From Promicromonospora citrea (GTDB lineage: Bacteria > Actinomycetota > Actinomycetes > Actinomycetales > Cellulomonadaceae): 32,388 nucleotides of DNA. The position numbers were made by a program, and so were the translations under genes. This document shows, piece after piece, positions 22,011 to 29,532 of this stretch. Positions within the stretch are counted from its first letter, which is position 1. Every line of letters starts with the position of its first letter. Location of the stretch: NCBI RefSeq assembly GCF_013004695.1, contig NZ_JABEMG010000045.1:1-32388 (forward strand), written 5' to 3'. Under the pieces are notes generated by a model that did not search any database, was not told the DNA's origin, and saw only the letters and a program-made list of their open reading frames with translations.

Positions 22011-22964
22011 ATGACCGGCACCGCGGGTCGCCTGCTCGCCCTCCTGGGCCTGCTGCAGTCGCGCGCGGACTGGTCCGGCGCCGAGCTCGCCGCGCGGCTC
22101 GACGTCACCGACCGCACGGTGCGCAACGACGTCGCCCGCCTGCGCGACCTCGGGTACCCGGTCGACGCGGTGCGCGGGCCGGGCGGTCGCTACCGGCTCG
22201 GCGTGGGCGGCAAGCTGCCGCCGCTCGTGCTCGACGACGAGGAGGCCGTGGCCATCGCGGTGGGGCTGCGGGCCGCCGGGGCCGTCGCCGGCATCGAGGA
22301 GAGCAGCGCCCGCGCGCTCGGCAAGCTCGAGCACGTGCTGCCCGACCGGCTGCGCCGTCAGGTCGCCGCGCTGCGCGACGCGACGGCGGCGGGTCCGGAG
22401 AACACCAGCAGCAACGTCGAGGACCCGGCGGTCGACCCGGCGCTGCTCACCGAGCTGGCCGCCGCGATCCGCGACCACCAGGGCCTGCGGTTCTGGTACC
22501 GCGGCGAGCAGCCGCGCGAGGTCGAGCCCGTGCGGCTCGTGGCGTGGCAGCGGCGCTGGTACCTCGTGGGGCGTGACGTCGCCTCGGGGGAGTGGCAGCC
22601 GTTCCGAGTCGACTGGCTCGAGCTGCGCGTCCCGGGCGGACGGCGGTTCGTGCCCACGCCGCCGCCGTTCGACCTGACCGAGTTCGTGGTCCGCGAGGTG
22701 GCCCGGACGGGCTGGGCCGTGCACGCCCGCGTCCTCGTGCGCGCGCCCGCCGAGGTGGTGCTGGCCCGCATCAACCCGGCGGTCGGCACGGTCGAGCCGC
22801 GCGACGAGGCGAGCTGCGTGCTCGTCACCGGCGGCGACAGCCTCGAGACGGTGGCGGTGTGGATCGGCATGCTCGGGCTCGACTTCTCGGTCGACGGCCC
22901 GCCCGGGCTGGTGGAGCACCTCGGCGTGCTGTCGCGGCGGTACGCGGCGGCGACCGGGGCCTGA
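22011..22964 (+). CDS. WYL-domain HTH transcriptional regulator (YafY type)
   Basis: 317 residues from ATG 22011 with an AAGGAG ribosome site. The winged helix-turn-helix is at the start (SGAELAARLDVTDRTVRNDVARLRDLGY). The linker region follows, then a WYL domain (LRFWYRGEQPREVEPVRLVAWQ, split here, then RRWYLVGRD) and the C-terminal extension. WYL proteins sense ligands, in some cases nucleic acids, and many regulate the gene next to them. It is divergent from the epoxide hydrolase, sharing an 80-bp gap with a small dyad, so local control is likely. Its stop is 5 bp from the end of the convergent TetR gene. Confidence 0.92.
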   Translation: MTGTAGRLLALLGLLQSRADWSGAELAARLDVTDRTVRNDVARLRDLGYPVDAVRGPGGRYRLGVGGKLPPLVLDDEEAVAIAVGLRAAGAVAGIEESSARALGKLEHVLPDRLRRQVAALRDATAAGPENTSSNVEDPAVDPALLTELAAAIRDHQGLRFWYRGEQPREVEPVRLVAWQRRWYLVGRDVASGEWQPFRVDWLELRVPGGRRFVPTPPPFDLTEFVVREVARTGWAVHARVLVRAPAEVVLARINPAVGTVEPRDEASCVLVTGGDSLETVAVWIGMLGLDFSVDGPPGLVEHLGVLSRRYAAATGA

Positions 22965-22969
22965 GCGCC

Positions 22970-23635
22970 TCAGCCGGTGCGCTCGGCGAGCCGCCCGCGG
23001 AGCATCGAGGCGAGGATCCGGGTCAGCTGCGGCTCGACGTCGACCAGGGCGTGCGCGAGCCGCGGGTCGGAGCGGTAGAGCTCGGCCACGTCCGGCCCGG
23101 GCGTGGCGATCTGGTAGAACGTGCCGGCCAGCGAGGTGGCCGTCGCGACGGCGTCGACGCCGTCCTCGTCGGTCAGGGCGGGCAGCGCCGCACGGACGGC
23201 GGGCACGATGACGCCGAGCCCGTCGCGAGTCGTCAGCTTGAACTCCCGGACCTTCTCCGTCGAGACGTTGCGCTCCAGGTTGAGCGGCGTCTGGGCGAGC
23301 AGGTCGCAGAACATCGGCCGTCCGGCGAGCGAGGCCGCGAAGGCCGCGGCCACCGTGTCGGCGTCGGGCCGCTCGAGAGCGCGCACGTGCTGGGCGAGAT
23401 CGGGCGCCCAGTCCTGCCAGCCCTCCGCAGTGAGCCGCAGGAAGATCTCCTCGCGCGTCTCGAAGTACCGCAGCATCGCCGACTTGTGCATGCCCACGGC
23501 CTCGGCGATGTCGGTGAGCGTGACCTGCCGGATGCCGCGCGCGGCGCCGAGCCGCCGCGCGGCGTCCAGGATGGCGGCCTCGCGCAGACGCTTGGCCTCG
23601 GGGGACCGGGCCCGCTGGAACTCGCGTGTCGGCAT
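22970..23635 (-). CDS. TetR-family repressor
   Basis: 221 residues from ATG 23635; a GTG two codons upstream is possible. The helix-turn-helix reads VTLTDIAEAVGMHKSAMLRYF with ETREEIFLRL after it. The rest is a helical ligand/dimer domain (LAQTPLNLERNVSTEKVREF is typical of this subgroup). No ribosome site precedes the ATG, while a -10-like TAAGAT (23647-23642) ends 6 bp before it, so the message is probably leaderless. It is divergent from an SDR gene and separated by two tandem 17-bp operator-like units. It probably represses itself and the SDR gene. Confidence 0.9.
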   Translation of the reverse strand: MPTREFQRARSPEAKRLREAAILDAARRLGAARGIRQVTLTDIAEAVGMHKSAMLRYFETREEIFLRLTAEGWQDWAPDLAQHVRALERPDADTVAAAFAASLAGRPMFCDLLAQTPLNLERNVSTEKVREFKLTTRDGLGVIVPAVRAALPALTDEDGVDAVATATSLAGTFYQIATPGPDVAELYRSDPRLAHALVDVEPQLTRILASMLRGRLAERTG

Positions 23636-23647
23636 GGTCACATCTTA

Positions 23648-23664
23648 GCGCAACGGGGTTGCGC
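23648..23664. promoter_or_regulatory. TetR operator, perfect copy
   Basis: GCGCAAC-GGG-GTTGCGC, a perfect dyad lying right behind the tetR -10 element. Confidence 0.7.
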
Positions 23665-23670
23665 AAGTTA

Positions 23671-23687
23671 GCGAAACGGTGTTGTAG
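23671..23687. promoter_or_regulatory. TetR operator, degenerate copy
   Basis: GCGAAAC-GGT-GTTGTAG, a weaker version of the dyad at 23648, in direct repeat at 23-bp spacing with TTAGCG preserved at the front of both. It lies against the SDR start codon. Confidence 0.5.
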
Positions 23688-23694
23688 TAAAACC

Positions 23695-24558
23695 ATGCAG
23701 CAGACACAGGCATGGTTCGTCACCGGTTCCTCCCGCGGCTTCGGCCGCTCCCTCGTCCGCGCGGCGCTCGCCGCCGGCCACCGGGTCGCCGCCACGGCGC
23801 GGCGCCCCGAACAGCTCGACGACCTCGTGGCCGAGTACGGCCACCGGGTGCTCCCGCTCCGGCTCGACGTGACCGACCCGGAGGCCGTCCGTACGGCGCT
23901 CGCCGAGGCCGCGACCCGGTTCGGGCGGCTCGACGTGATCGTCAACAACGCGGGCTACGCCAACGTCAGCCCGATCGAGACCACTCCCGACGCCGACTTC
24001 CGCACGCAGTTCGAGACCAACTTCTGGGGCGTGTACCACGTGTCCAAGGCGGCGGTGCCGCTGCTCCGCGAGCAGGGCGGCGGCCTCGTGATCCAGTTCT
24101 CCTCGGTGGGCGGCCGGGTCGGCGGCTCGCCGGGCATCGGGTCCTACCAGGCGGCGAAGTTCGCCATCGACGGGTTCAGCCGCGTGCTCCGCACCGAGGC
24201 CGCGCCGTTCGGCGTCCGGGTGCTCGTCGTGGAGCCGAGCGGGTTCCGCACCGACTGGGCGGGCTCGTCCATGTCCGTGGCCGAGGTGCCGCCGGAGTAC
24301 GAGGCCACCGTCGGTGCGATGAACACGCGGCTGCGGCAGGGGGAGTCCGGCGTCGCGGGCGACCCGGACCGCGCCGCGCAGATCCTCGTCGCGCTCGCCG
24401 CGCACGACGACCTGCCCGACAACCTCCCGCTCGGGGTGAACGCCACCGAGATGTCGGTGGCTCAGGACCGCCGGCTGCTGGAGTCCGACCAGCGGTGGAG
24501 CGCCGTGAGCCGGTCCGCGGACTTCGGCGAGCCCTTCCCGGTCGGGCTCCCGGCGTGA
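23695..24558 (+). CDS. Short-chain dehydrogenase/reductase
   Basis: 287 residues of a classical SDR. The cofactor turn is TGSSRGFG (10-17), the NNAG motif is at 84-87, Ser 136/137 lies in FSSVGG, and the catalytic YxxxK is Tyr151/Lys155 (SYQAAK). Arg at position 14 and later Arg residues lean towards NADP(H). The length and the C-terminal part (DPDRAAQILVALAAHDDLP) match the oxidoreductases often encoded beside a TetR gene. The substrate is unknown. ATG 23695 lacks a ribosome site and lies just past a degenerate TetR operator, so transcription may start at the ATG. It is probably induced when the divergent TetR protein binds its ligand. Confidence 0.92.
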   Translation: MQQTQAWFVTGSSRGFGRSLVRAALAAGHRVAATARRPEQLDDLVAEYGHRVLPLRLDVTDPEAVRTALAEAATRFGRLDVIVNNAGYANVSPIETTPDADFRTQFETNFWGVYHVSKAAVPLLREQGGGLVIQFSSVGGRVGGSPGIGSYQAAKFAIDGFSRVLRTEAAPFGVRVLVVEPSGFRTDWAGSSMSVAEVPPEYEATVGAMNTRLRQGESGVAGDPDRAAQILVALAAHDDLPDNLPLGVNATEMSVAQDRRLLESDQRWSAVSRSADFGEPFPVGLPA

Positions 24559-24563
24559 CCTAC

Positions 24564-24594
24564 GCTCATCTGTGACCGCTCATCTGCTCATCTG
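24564..24594. promoter_or_regulatory. SorC-type operator of the polyol dehydrogenase gene
   Basis: Three copies of GCTCATCTG start at 24564, 24578 and 24586; the outer two are 22 bp apart. The whole 31-bp element, read on the other strand, matches 27163-27193 at 25 of 31 positions. Confidence 0.75.
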
Positions 24595-24645
24595 TTAGCC
24601 TGACGAAGGATTCAACCGGAGTCGGAAGGGCGGCGGAGCAGCACG

Positions 24646-26160
24646 ATGACGGCACTCAGCGAGAAGACCCTGGACGGTCTGGTGGGGTCCGCGCCGCGGG
24701 GCGCGGACCTCACCGTGCCCACCTACGACCGGTCCGGGCTCACGACGGGGATCGTCCACCTCGGCGTGGGCGGCTTCCACCGGGCCCACCAGGCGATGTA
24801 CCTCGACCGCCTCATGGCCGACGGCAAGGCCCGCGACTGGGCGATCTGCGGCGTCGGCGTGCTGCCGGGCGACGCGCGGATGCGGGACGCCCTGGCCGCG
24901 CAGGACGGGCTCTACACCCTCGTGCTCAAGCACCCCGACGGCACCCTGCGGGCGCGCGTCATCGGCTCGATCACCGAGTACCTCCTCGCGCCCGACGACC
25001 CGGAGGCCGTGCTCGAGAAGATGGCGTCGCCCGCGGTGCGCATCGTCTCCCTCACCGTCACGGAGGGCGGGTACAACATCCACCACGTGACGGGCGAGTT
25101 CGATCTCACGGACCCGGGCGTGGCCGCCGACCTGGCCGACGGCGCCGTCCCCGCGACGACGTTCGGGCTGGTCACCGAGGCCCTGCGCCGACGCCGCGAC
25201 CGTGGTGTGCCGCCGTTCACGGTGATGAGCTGCGACAACATCCAGGGCAACGGCGAGGTCGCGCGGCGCGCGTTCACCACCTTCGCGCGCGCCAAGGACG
25301 CCGACCTCGCCGACTGGATCGAGGCCGACGTCGCCTTCCCGAGCTCGATGGTCGACCGCATCACCCCCGTCACCACCGACGCCGACCGCGCGATGGTCGC
25401 CGAGCGGTTCGGCATCGACGACGCGTGGCCCGTCGTCGCCGAGCCGTTCGAGCAGTGGGCGCTCGAGGACACCTTCCCCACGGGCCGCCCGCCGTTCGAG
25501 GACGCCGGCGTGCAGGTCGTGTCCGACGTCGAGCCGTACGAGCTGATGAAGCTGCGCCTGCTCAACGCCAGCCACCAGGCCCTGTGCTACGTCGGCTACC
25601 TGGCCGGGCACCGGTACGCGCACGAGGTCGCGGGCCAGGACGTCTTCGCCCGCTTCCTGCGCGGCTACATGGACCGCGAGGGCACGCCGACGCTGGAGCC
25701 CGTGCCCGGCATCGACCTCGACGCCTACAAGGCCACGCTGGTGGAGCGGTTCGCCAACCCGCACGTCGCCGACACGCTCGCCCGGCTGTGCGCCGAGTCG
25801 TCCGACCGCATCCCGAAGTGGCTGCTGCCCGTGGTCCGGCACCACCTCGAGCACGGCGGACCGATCGAGCACGCGGCGCTGGTGGTCGCCTCCTGGGCCC
25901 GGTACGACGAGGGCGTGGACGAGGCCGGTGAGCCCATCGAGATCGTCGACCGGCTGGCCGACCGCCTGCACCAGGCGGCGCTCGCGCAGCGTGACGACCC
26001 GCTGGCGTTCCTGCGCGACCGCGAGGTCTTCGGCGACCTGGTCGACGACGAGCGGTTCACGGCCGCCTACGCCGCGGCGCTCGCGTCCCTGCACGAGCGC
26101 GGCGCCCGCGCCACGGTCGAGGACCTGGTGGCGCGGACGGGCGGTCAGTCGGCGCGGTAG
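24646..26160 (+). CDS. Mannitol 2-dehydrogenase-type polyol dehydrogenase
   Basis: 504 residues of the long-chain mannitol dehydrogenase family. The N-terminal NAD-binding part has IVHLGVGGFHRAHQA; then come the family marks SCDNIQGNGEV and, in the C-terminal domain, ELMKLRLLNASHQALCYVGY with the catalytic Lys and Asn. It should oxidise mannitol, or a related hexitol or pentitol, to the 2-keto sugar in the cytoplasm. Fructuronate and tagaturonate reductases are relatives; the NASHQALCYVGYLAGHRYAHE stretch (split by one turn) favours mannitol/arabitol types. The ribosome site is GGCGGAG. The promoter carries the 31-bp element shared with the transporter operon. The gene end overlaps the convergent regulator by 16 bp. 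No fructokinase is present here. Confidence 0.9.
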   Translation: MTALSEKTLDGLVGSAPRGADLTVPTYDRSGLTTGIVHLGVGGFHRAHQAMYLDRLMADGKARDWAICGVGVLPGDARMRDALAAQDGLYTLVLKHPDGTLRARVIGSITEYLLAPDDPEAVLEKMASPAVRIVSLTVTEGGYNIHHVTGEFDLTDPGVAADLADGAVPATTFGLVTEALRRRRDRGVPPFTVMSCDNIQGNGEVARRAFTTFARAKDADLADWIEADVAFPSSMVDRITPVTTDADRAMVAERFGIDDAWPVVAEPFEQWALEDTFPTGRPPFEDAGVQVVSDVEPYELMKLRLLNASHQALCYVGYLAGHRYAHEVAGQDVFARFLRGYMDREGTPTLEPVPGIDLDAYKATLVERFANPHVADTLARLCAESSDRIPKWLLPVVRHHLEHGGPIEHAALVVASWARYDEGVDEAGEPIEIVDRLADRLHQAALAQRDDPLAFLRDREVFGDLVDDERFTAAYAAALASLHERGARATVEDLVARTGGQSAR

Positions 26161-27080
26161 AGGTCCTCGAGGGCCGTGGCGGCGGCGTCGTCGATCACCA
26201 GGGTCGTGGCGACGCCGCCGTGCACGGCGGCCACCAGCCCGGGCGCGACGGCGGAGCCGTAGCCGATCGCGATCACCTCGGGGGTCGCGGCGAGCTGCTC
26301 GAGCGTGACGCCGACGACCCGCTCGTCGAGGCTCGTGCGCACCGGCCGGCCGACGGCGTCGAACAGCCGGCCCGAGCATTCGGCGACGGCGCCGGCTGCC
26401 GTCGCCGCCTGCTGCTCCTCGACGCTGATCTGCGGGAACACGGTCGAGGTGCGCTCGGACCAGTGGCCCACCGCGACGATCGCGACGTCGAGGTGGTCGG
26501 CCCGCGCCAGGGCGTCGGCGATCTCCGGCTGCCTGCGCATGCCCGCGGCGGTCGCGGCGTCGGCCACCAGGAGCGGGGACCAGACCGGCCACGTGCGCAC
26601 GCCCGGCATCTGGGCGAACGTGTTGATCAGCCCGAGCGAGTTGCCGCTGCCCTCGACGGGCAGCGCGCCGACGAGCTGGACGACGTCGCAGCTCGGCAGC
26701 TTGCCGATGTGCCGGACGGCGGCCTCGACGGTGCGCGACCAGGAGATGCCGACGGTCGAGCCCTCCGTGATGTGCCGCCGCGCCGTGTGCGCGAGCTCGG
26801 TCGCGAGGTTCTCGCGCGTCGTGACGGTGTCGTCGCCGCTGGCAGCGACGAGCACCTCGCGGACGCCGAGCCGCTCGGCCAGGCGCCTGCCGCGCTCGCC
26901 GTCGACCCGCGGGGGCGTGATCTCGATGCGCACGATGCCCTGGTCCTTCGCCTGCGTGAGCAGGCGCGCGACCTGGAAGCGGGAGATGCCGCGGTCCCGG
27001 GCGATCTCGACCTTCGACTTGCCGTCGATGTAGTAGTCGGTGCTCACCTCGACCAGGAGGTTCGAGTCGTTCTGCGTCAC
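26145..27080 (-). CDS. SorC/DeoR-type sugar-binding transcriptional regulator
   Basis: 311 residues from GTG 27080 (GAGGACGCAG upstream); the open frame continues far upstream only as antisense to the transporter. An N-terminal HTH (DGKSKVEIARDRGISRFQVA, ~19-38) is followed by the sugar-phosphate-binding domain of the SorC family (STVGISWSRTVEAAVRHIG, then VVQLVGALPVEGSGNS). Such regulators are tetrameric and respond to phosphorylated sugars or polyols. The gene lies between the dehydrogenase it converges on and the transporter operon it diverges from. A leftward -10 (TATGCT, 27142-27137) lies within the transporter promoter region, so the protein may also control itself. The 31-bp elements at 24564 and 27163 are its likely sites. 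Confidence 0.9.
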   Translation of the reverse strand: MTQNDSNLLVEVSTDYYIDGKSKVEIARDRGISRFQVARLLTQAKDQGIVRIEITPPRVDGERGRRLAERLGVREVLVAASGDDTVTTRENLATELAHTARRHITEGSTVGISWSRTVEAAVRHIGKLPSCDVVQLVGALPVEGSGNSLGLINTFAQMPGVRTWPVWSPLLVADAATAAGMRRQPEIADALARADHLDVAIVAVGHWSERTSTVFPQISVEEQQAATAAGAVAECSGRLFDAVGRPVRTSLDERVVGVTLEQLAATPEVIAIGYGSAVAPGLVAAVHGGVATTLVIDDAAATALEDLYRAD

Positions 27081-27125
27081 CTGCGTCCTCTGGGGTCGGA
27101 GCCGAGCACTGCTGAGCGCGGGCTC

Positions 27126-27154
27126 TTGCTCACTTGAGCATAGCGAACTAGTCT
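27126..27154 (+). promoter_or_regulatory. Promoter of the polyol ABC operon
   Basis: -35 TTGCTC (27126-27131), 17-bp spacer, -10 TAGTCT (27149-27154). A dyad GCTCA-CT-TGAGC (27128-27139) overlaps the -35, and the 31-bp operator begins 9 bp after the -10, a layout that suits repression. Confidence 0.6.
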
Positions 27155-27162
27155 GCGGATTG

Positions 27163-27193
27163 CAGATGAGCAGAGGATGAATCTCAGATGAGC
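27163..27193. promoter_or_regulatory. SorC-type operator of the ABC operon
   Basis: CAGATGAGC occurs at 27163-27171 and 27185-27193, 22 bp apart, with a degenerate copy starting at 27171. It is the inverse of the element at 24564-24594. Confidence 0.75.
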
Positions 27194-27227
27194 GCGGCGG
27201 AGAGGCTGCGTCGAGGAGAGGACGAGG

Positions 27228-28586
27228 ATGTTCCGACCGAGAGCGACGCCGGCCGCCGCGACGGCGGCCGTGGCGCTGGCGCTGTCCGGCTGTGCCGGCG
27301 CGGGCGCCGTGGGCGGCGGTGAGGGAGAGCAGATCGTCGTCGCGATCGTCTCCAACCCGCAGATGCAGGACGCGATCTCCCTGCAGGACGAGTTCCGGGC
27401 CGAGCACCCGGGGGTGGACGTCCGCTTCGTCTCGCTCCCCGAGAACGAGGCGCGGGCCAAGATCACCGCGTCCGTGGCGACCGGCGGCGGCGAGTTCGAC
27501 GTCGTCATGATCTCCAACTACGAGACGCCGATGTGGGCCGAGAACGGCTGGATCGAGAACCTGCAGCCGTACATCGACGAGACGGAGGGCTACGACGCCG
27601 ATGACTTCGTGCCCAGCGTCCGCGAGGCCCTCTCGTACGACGGCGACATGTACTCCGTGCCGTTCTACGGCGAGTCCTCGTTCCTCGCGTACCGCGCCGA
27701 CCTCTTCGAGGAGGCCGGGCTCGAGATGCCTGAGCACCCGACGTGGGACGACGTGCGCGAGCTGGCCGCCGAGCTGAACGCGCCCGAGGACGACTTCTCC
27801 GGCATCTGCCTGCGCGGGCTGGCCGGCTGGGGCGAGGTCATGGCCCCGATGACCACGGCGATCAACACGTTCGGCGGCGGCTGGTTCGACGAGGACTGGA
27901 ACGCCACGCTCGACTCGCCCGAGACGCGCGAGGCCGTGGAGACCTACATCGACACCGTCCAGCAGTACGGCCAGCCGGGCGCCGCGACGTCGGGCTTCGG
28001 CGACTGCCTCACGCGGTTCGCGCAGGGCCAGTCGGCCATGTGGTACGACGCGACGTCGATGGTCTCGACCGTCGAGGACCCGGCGTCGTCGACCGTGGCG
28101 GGCAAGGTCGGCTACGCGCCGGCGCCCGTCGCCGACACGGAGTCGGCCGGCTGGCTCTACTCGTGGTCGCTGGCCGTCCCGTCCACGAGCGAGCACAAGG
28201 ACGCCGCCTGGGACTTCGTCTCCTGGATGACCGACAAGGACTACCTGCGCCTGGTGGGCGAGGAGATCGGCTGGGAGCGCGTGCCGCCCGGCAGCCGCCT
28301 GTCCACGTACGAGATCCCCGAGTATGCCGAGGTGTCGCAGGCCTACGCCGACGCGACCCTCGAGTCCATGAACGGCGCCACCCAGGAGTCCGCGATGACC
28401 CACCCGGTGCCCTACCCGGGCATCCAGTTCGTCGGCATCCCCGAGTTCCAGGACCTCGGCACGCGGGTGGGCCAGCAGATGTCCGCGGCGATCGCGGGCC
28501 AGGTCACGATCGACGAGGCCATCGCACAGTCCCAGCGCTACGCCGACACCGTGGCCGAGACCTATCGGGCCCAGGAGGAGCAATGA
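27228..28586 (+). CDS. ABC transporter polyol/sugar-binding lipoprotein
   Basis: 452 residues. The lipobox LALSGC puts the lipidated Cys at 22, so the protein is anchored outside the membrane. The body is a family 1 (MalE/SmoE-like) solute-binding protein: FDVVMISNYETPMWAENGWI, then YSVPFYGESSFLAYRADLFEEAG (broken by one turn) and KDAAWDFVSWMTDKDY. Binding proteins with this pattern beside mannitol dehydrogenases usually take mannitol, sorbitol or arabitol. It is the first gene of the operon, with ribosome site GAGGACGAGG. Its stop overlaps the first permease start (ATGA). It is likely induced with the dehydrogenase through the shared operator. Confidence 0.92.
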   Translation: MFRPRATPAAATAAVALALSGCAGAGAVGGGEGEQIVVAIVSNPQMQDAISLQDEFRAEHPGVDVRFVSLPENEARAKITASVATGGGEFDVVMISNYETPMWAENGWIENLQPYIDETEGYDADDFVPSVREALSYDGDMYSVPFYGESSFLAYRADLFEEAGLEMPEHPTWDDVRELAAELNAPEDDFSGICLRGLAGWGEVMAPMTTAINTFGGGWFDEDWNATLDSPETREAVETYIDTVQQYGQPGAATSGFGDCLTRFAQGQSAMWYDATSMVSTVEDPASSTVAGKVGYAPAPVADTESAGWLYSWSLAVPSTSEHKDAAWDFVSWMTDKDYLRLVGEEIGWERVPPGSRLSTYEIPEYAEVSQAYADATLESMNGATQESAMTHPVPYPGIQFVGIPEFQDLGTRVGQQMSAAIAGQVTIDEAIAQSQRYADTVAETYRAQEEQ

Positions 28587-29530
28587 GCACCTCGACCATC
28601 GACCGGCTGGAGGGCTCGCGCCGCGCCGCGCGCGCCGCGGCGTCCGAGCGGGCCGTGAGCCGCGCGGAGGGCTGGCGCCGCCGCGGGCCGCTGCTGCCCG
28701 CCCTCGTCTTCACGATCATCGTCACGCAGCTGCCGTTCCTCGTGACGATCTGGTACTCGCTGCGCGCGCAGAACCTGCTGCGGCCCGGCGAGGACCTGTT
28801 CGTCGGCCTGGCCAACTACGTCGACATCGCCGCGGACTCCACCTTCCGTCAGACGGCGCTCAACTCCGTGGTCATCACGCTCGGCTGCGTGCTGGTCGCG
28901 ATGGTGCTCGGCATCGTGCTGGCGCTGCTGCTCGACCGGCCGTTCGCGGGCCGCGGCGTGGCGCGCACCATGCTCATCACGCCGTTCCTCGTCATGCCGG
29001 TCGCCAGCTCCGTGCTCTGGTCGGTCGCCCTGCTCAACCCGACCTACGGCCTGCTCAACTGGGCGATCGGGCTGCTGGGCATCGAGGCGGTCGACTGGAC
29101 CTCGACCTTCCCGGTCGTCGCCATCCTCATGGCCCTGGTCTGGCAGTGGACGCCGTTCATGATGCTGCTCGTGCTCGCCGGCCTGCAGGCCCAGCCGAAG
29201 GACGTGCTGGAGGCCGCGTCGGTCGACGGCGCGGGGCCGTGGCGCACCTTCACCTCGATCACGCTGCCGCACCTGCGCCGGTACATCGAGCTGGGCGTGC
29301 TGCTCGGCGTCATCTACGTGGTCAACACGTTCGACCAGATCTACCTCATGACGGCGGGCGGGCCCGGCACGGCCAGCGCCAACCTGCCGTTCTACATCTA
29401 CCAGCGCGCGTTCCTCGGGTTCGACATCGGGCAGGCCGCCGCCATGGGCGTCGTCGTCGTGATCGCCACGATCATCGTGGCCTCCGCCGCGCTGCGCCTC
29501 ATCTTCCGCAGCTTCGAGGTCAAGGAGTGA
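28583..29530 (+). CDS. ABC transporter permease 1 (MalF-type)
   Basis: 315 residues. A charged N-terminal arm (~35 residues) is followed by six membrane helices. The cytoplasmic EAA loop that docks the ATPase is clear (EAASVDGAGPWRTFTSITLP), as is the AGGPGTASANLPFYIYQRAF segment common in polyol/sugar permeases of the SmoF type. The start codon overlaps the binding-protein stop by four bases and the message continues into permease 2, so the three genes form one operon. The domain order matches the family and I see no disruption. Confidence 0.93.
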   Translation: MSTSTIDRLEGSRRAARAAASERAVSRAEGWRRRGPLLPALVFTIIVTQLPFLVTIWYSLRAQNLLRPGEDLFVGLANYVDIAADSTFRQTALNSVVITLGCVLVAMVLGIVLALLLDRPFAGRGVARTMLITPFLVMPVASSVLWSVALLNPTYGLLNWAIGLLGIEAVDWTSTFPVVAILMALVWQWTPFMMLLVLAGLQAQPKDVLEAASVDGAGPWRTFTSITLPHLRRYIELGVLLGVIYVVNTFDQIYLMTAGGPGTASANLPFYIYQRAFLGFDIGQAAAMGVVVVIATIIVASAALRLIFRSFEVKE

Positions 29531-29532
29531 GC

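Noticed and set aside
24564-24594. Short direct repeats that could suggest a CRISPR array or satellite
   Set aside because: There are only three 9-bp copies with irregular spacing and no spacer-repeat periodicity; they fit a regulator-binding site. I saw no CRISPR array, cas gene, transposase or integrase in the window.
26145-28583. 812-codon frame extending the SorC regulator upstream
   Set aside because: The extra 500 codons are antisense to the binding-protein gene. The HTH begins shortly after the GTG at 27080.
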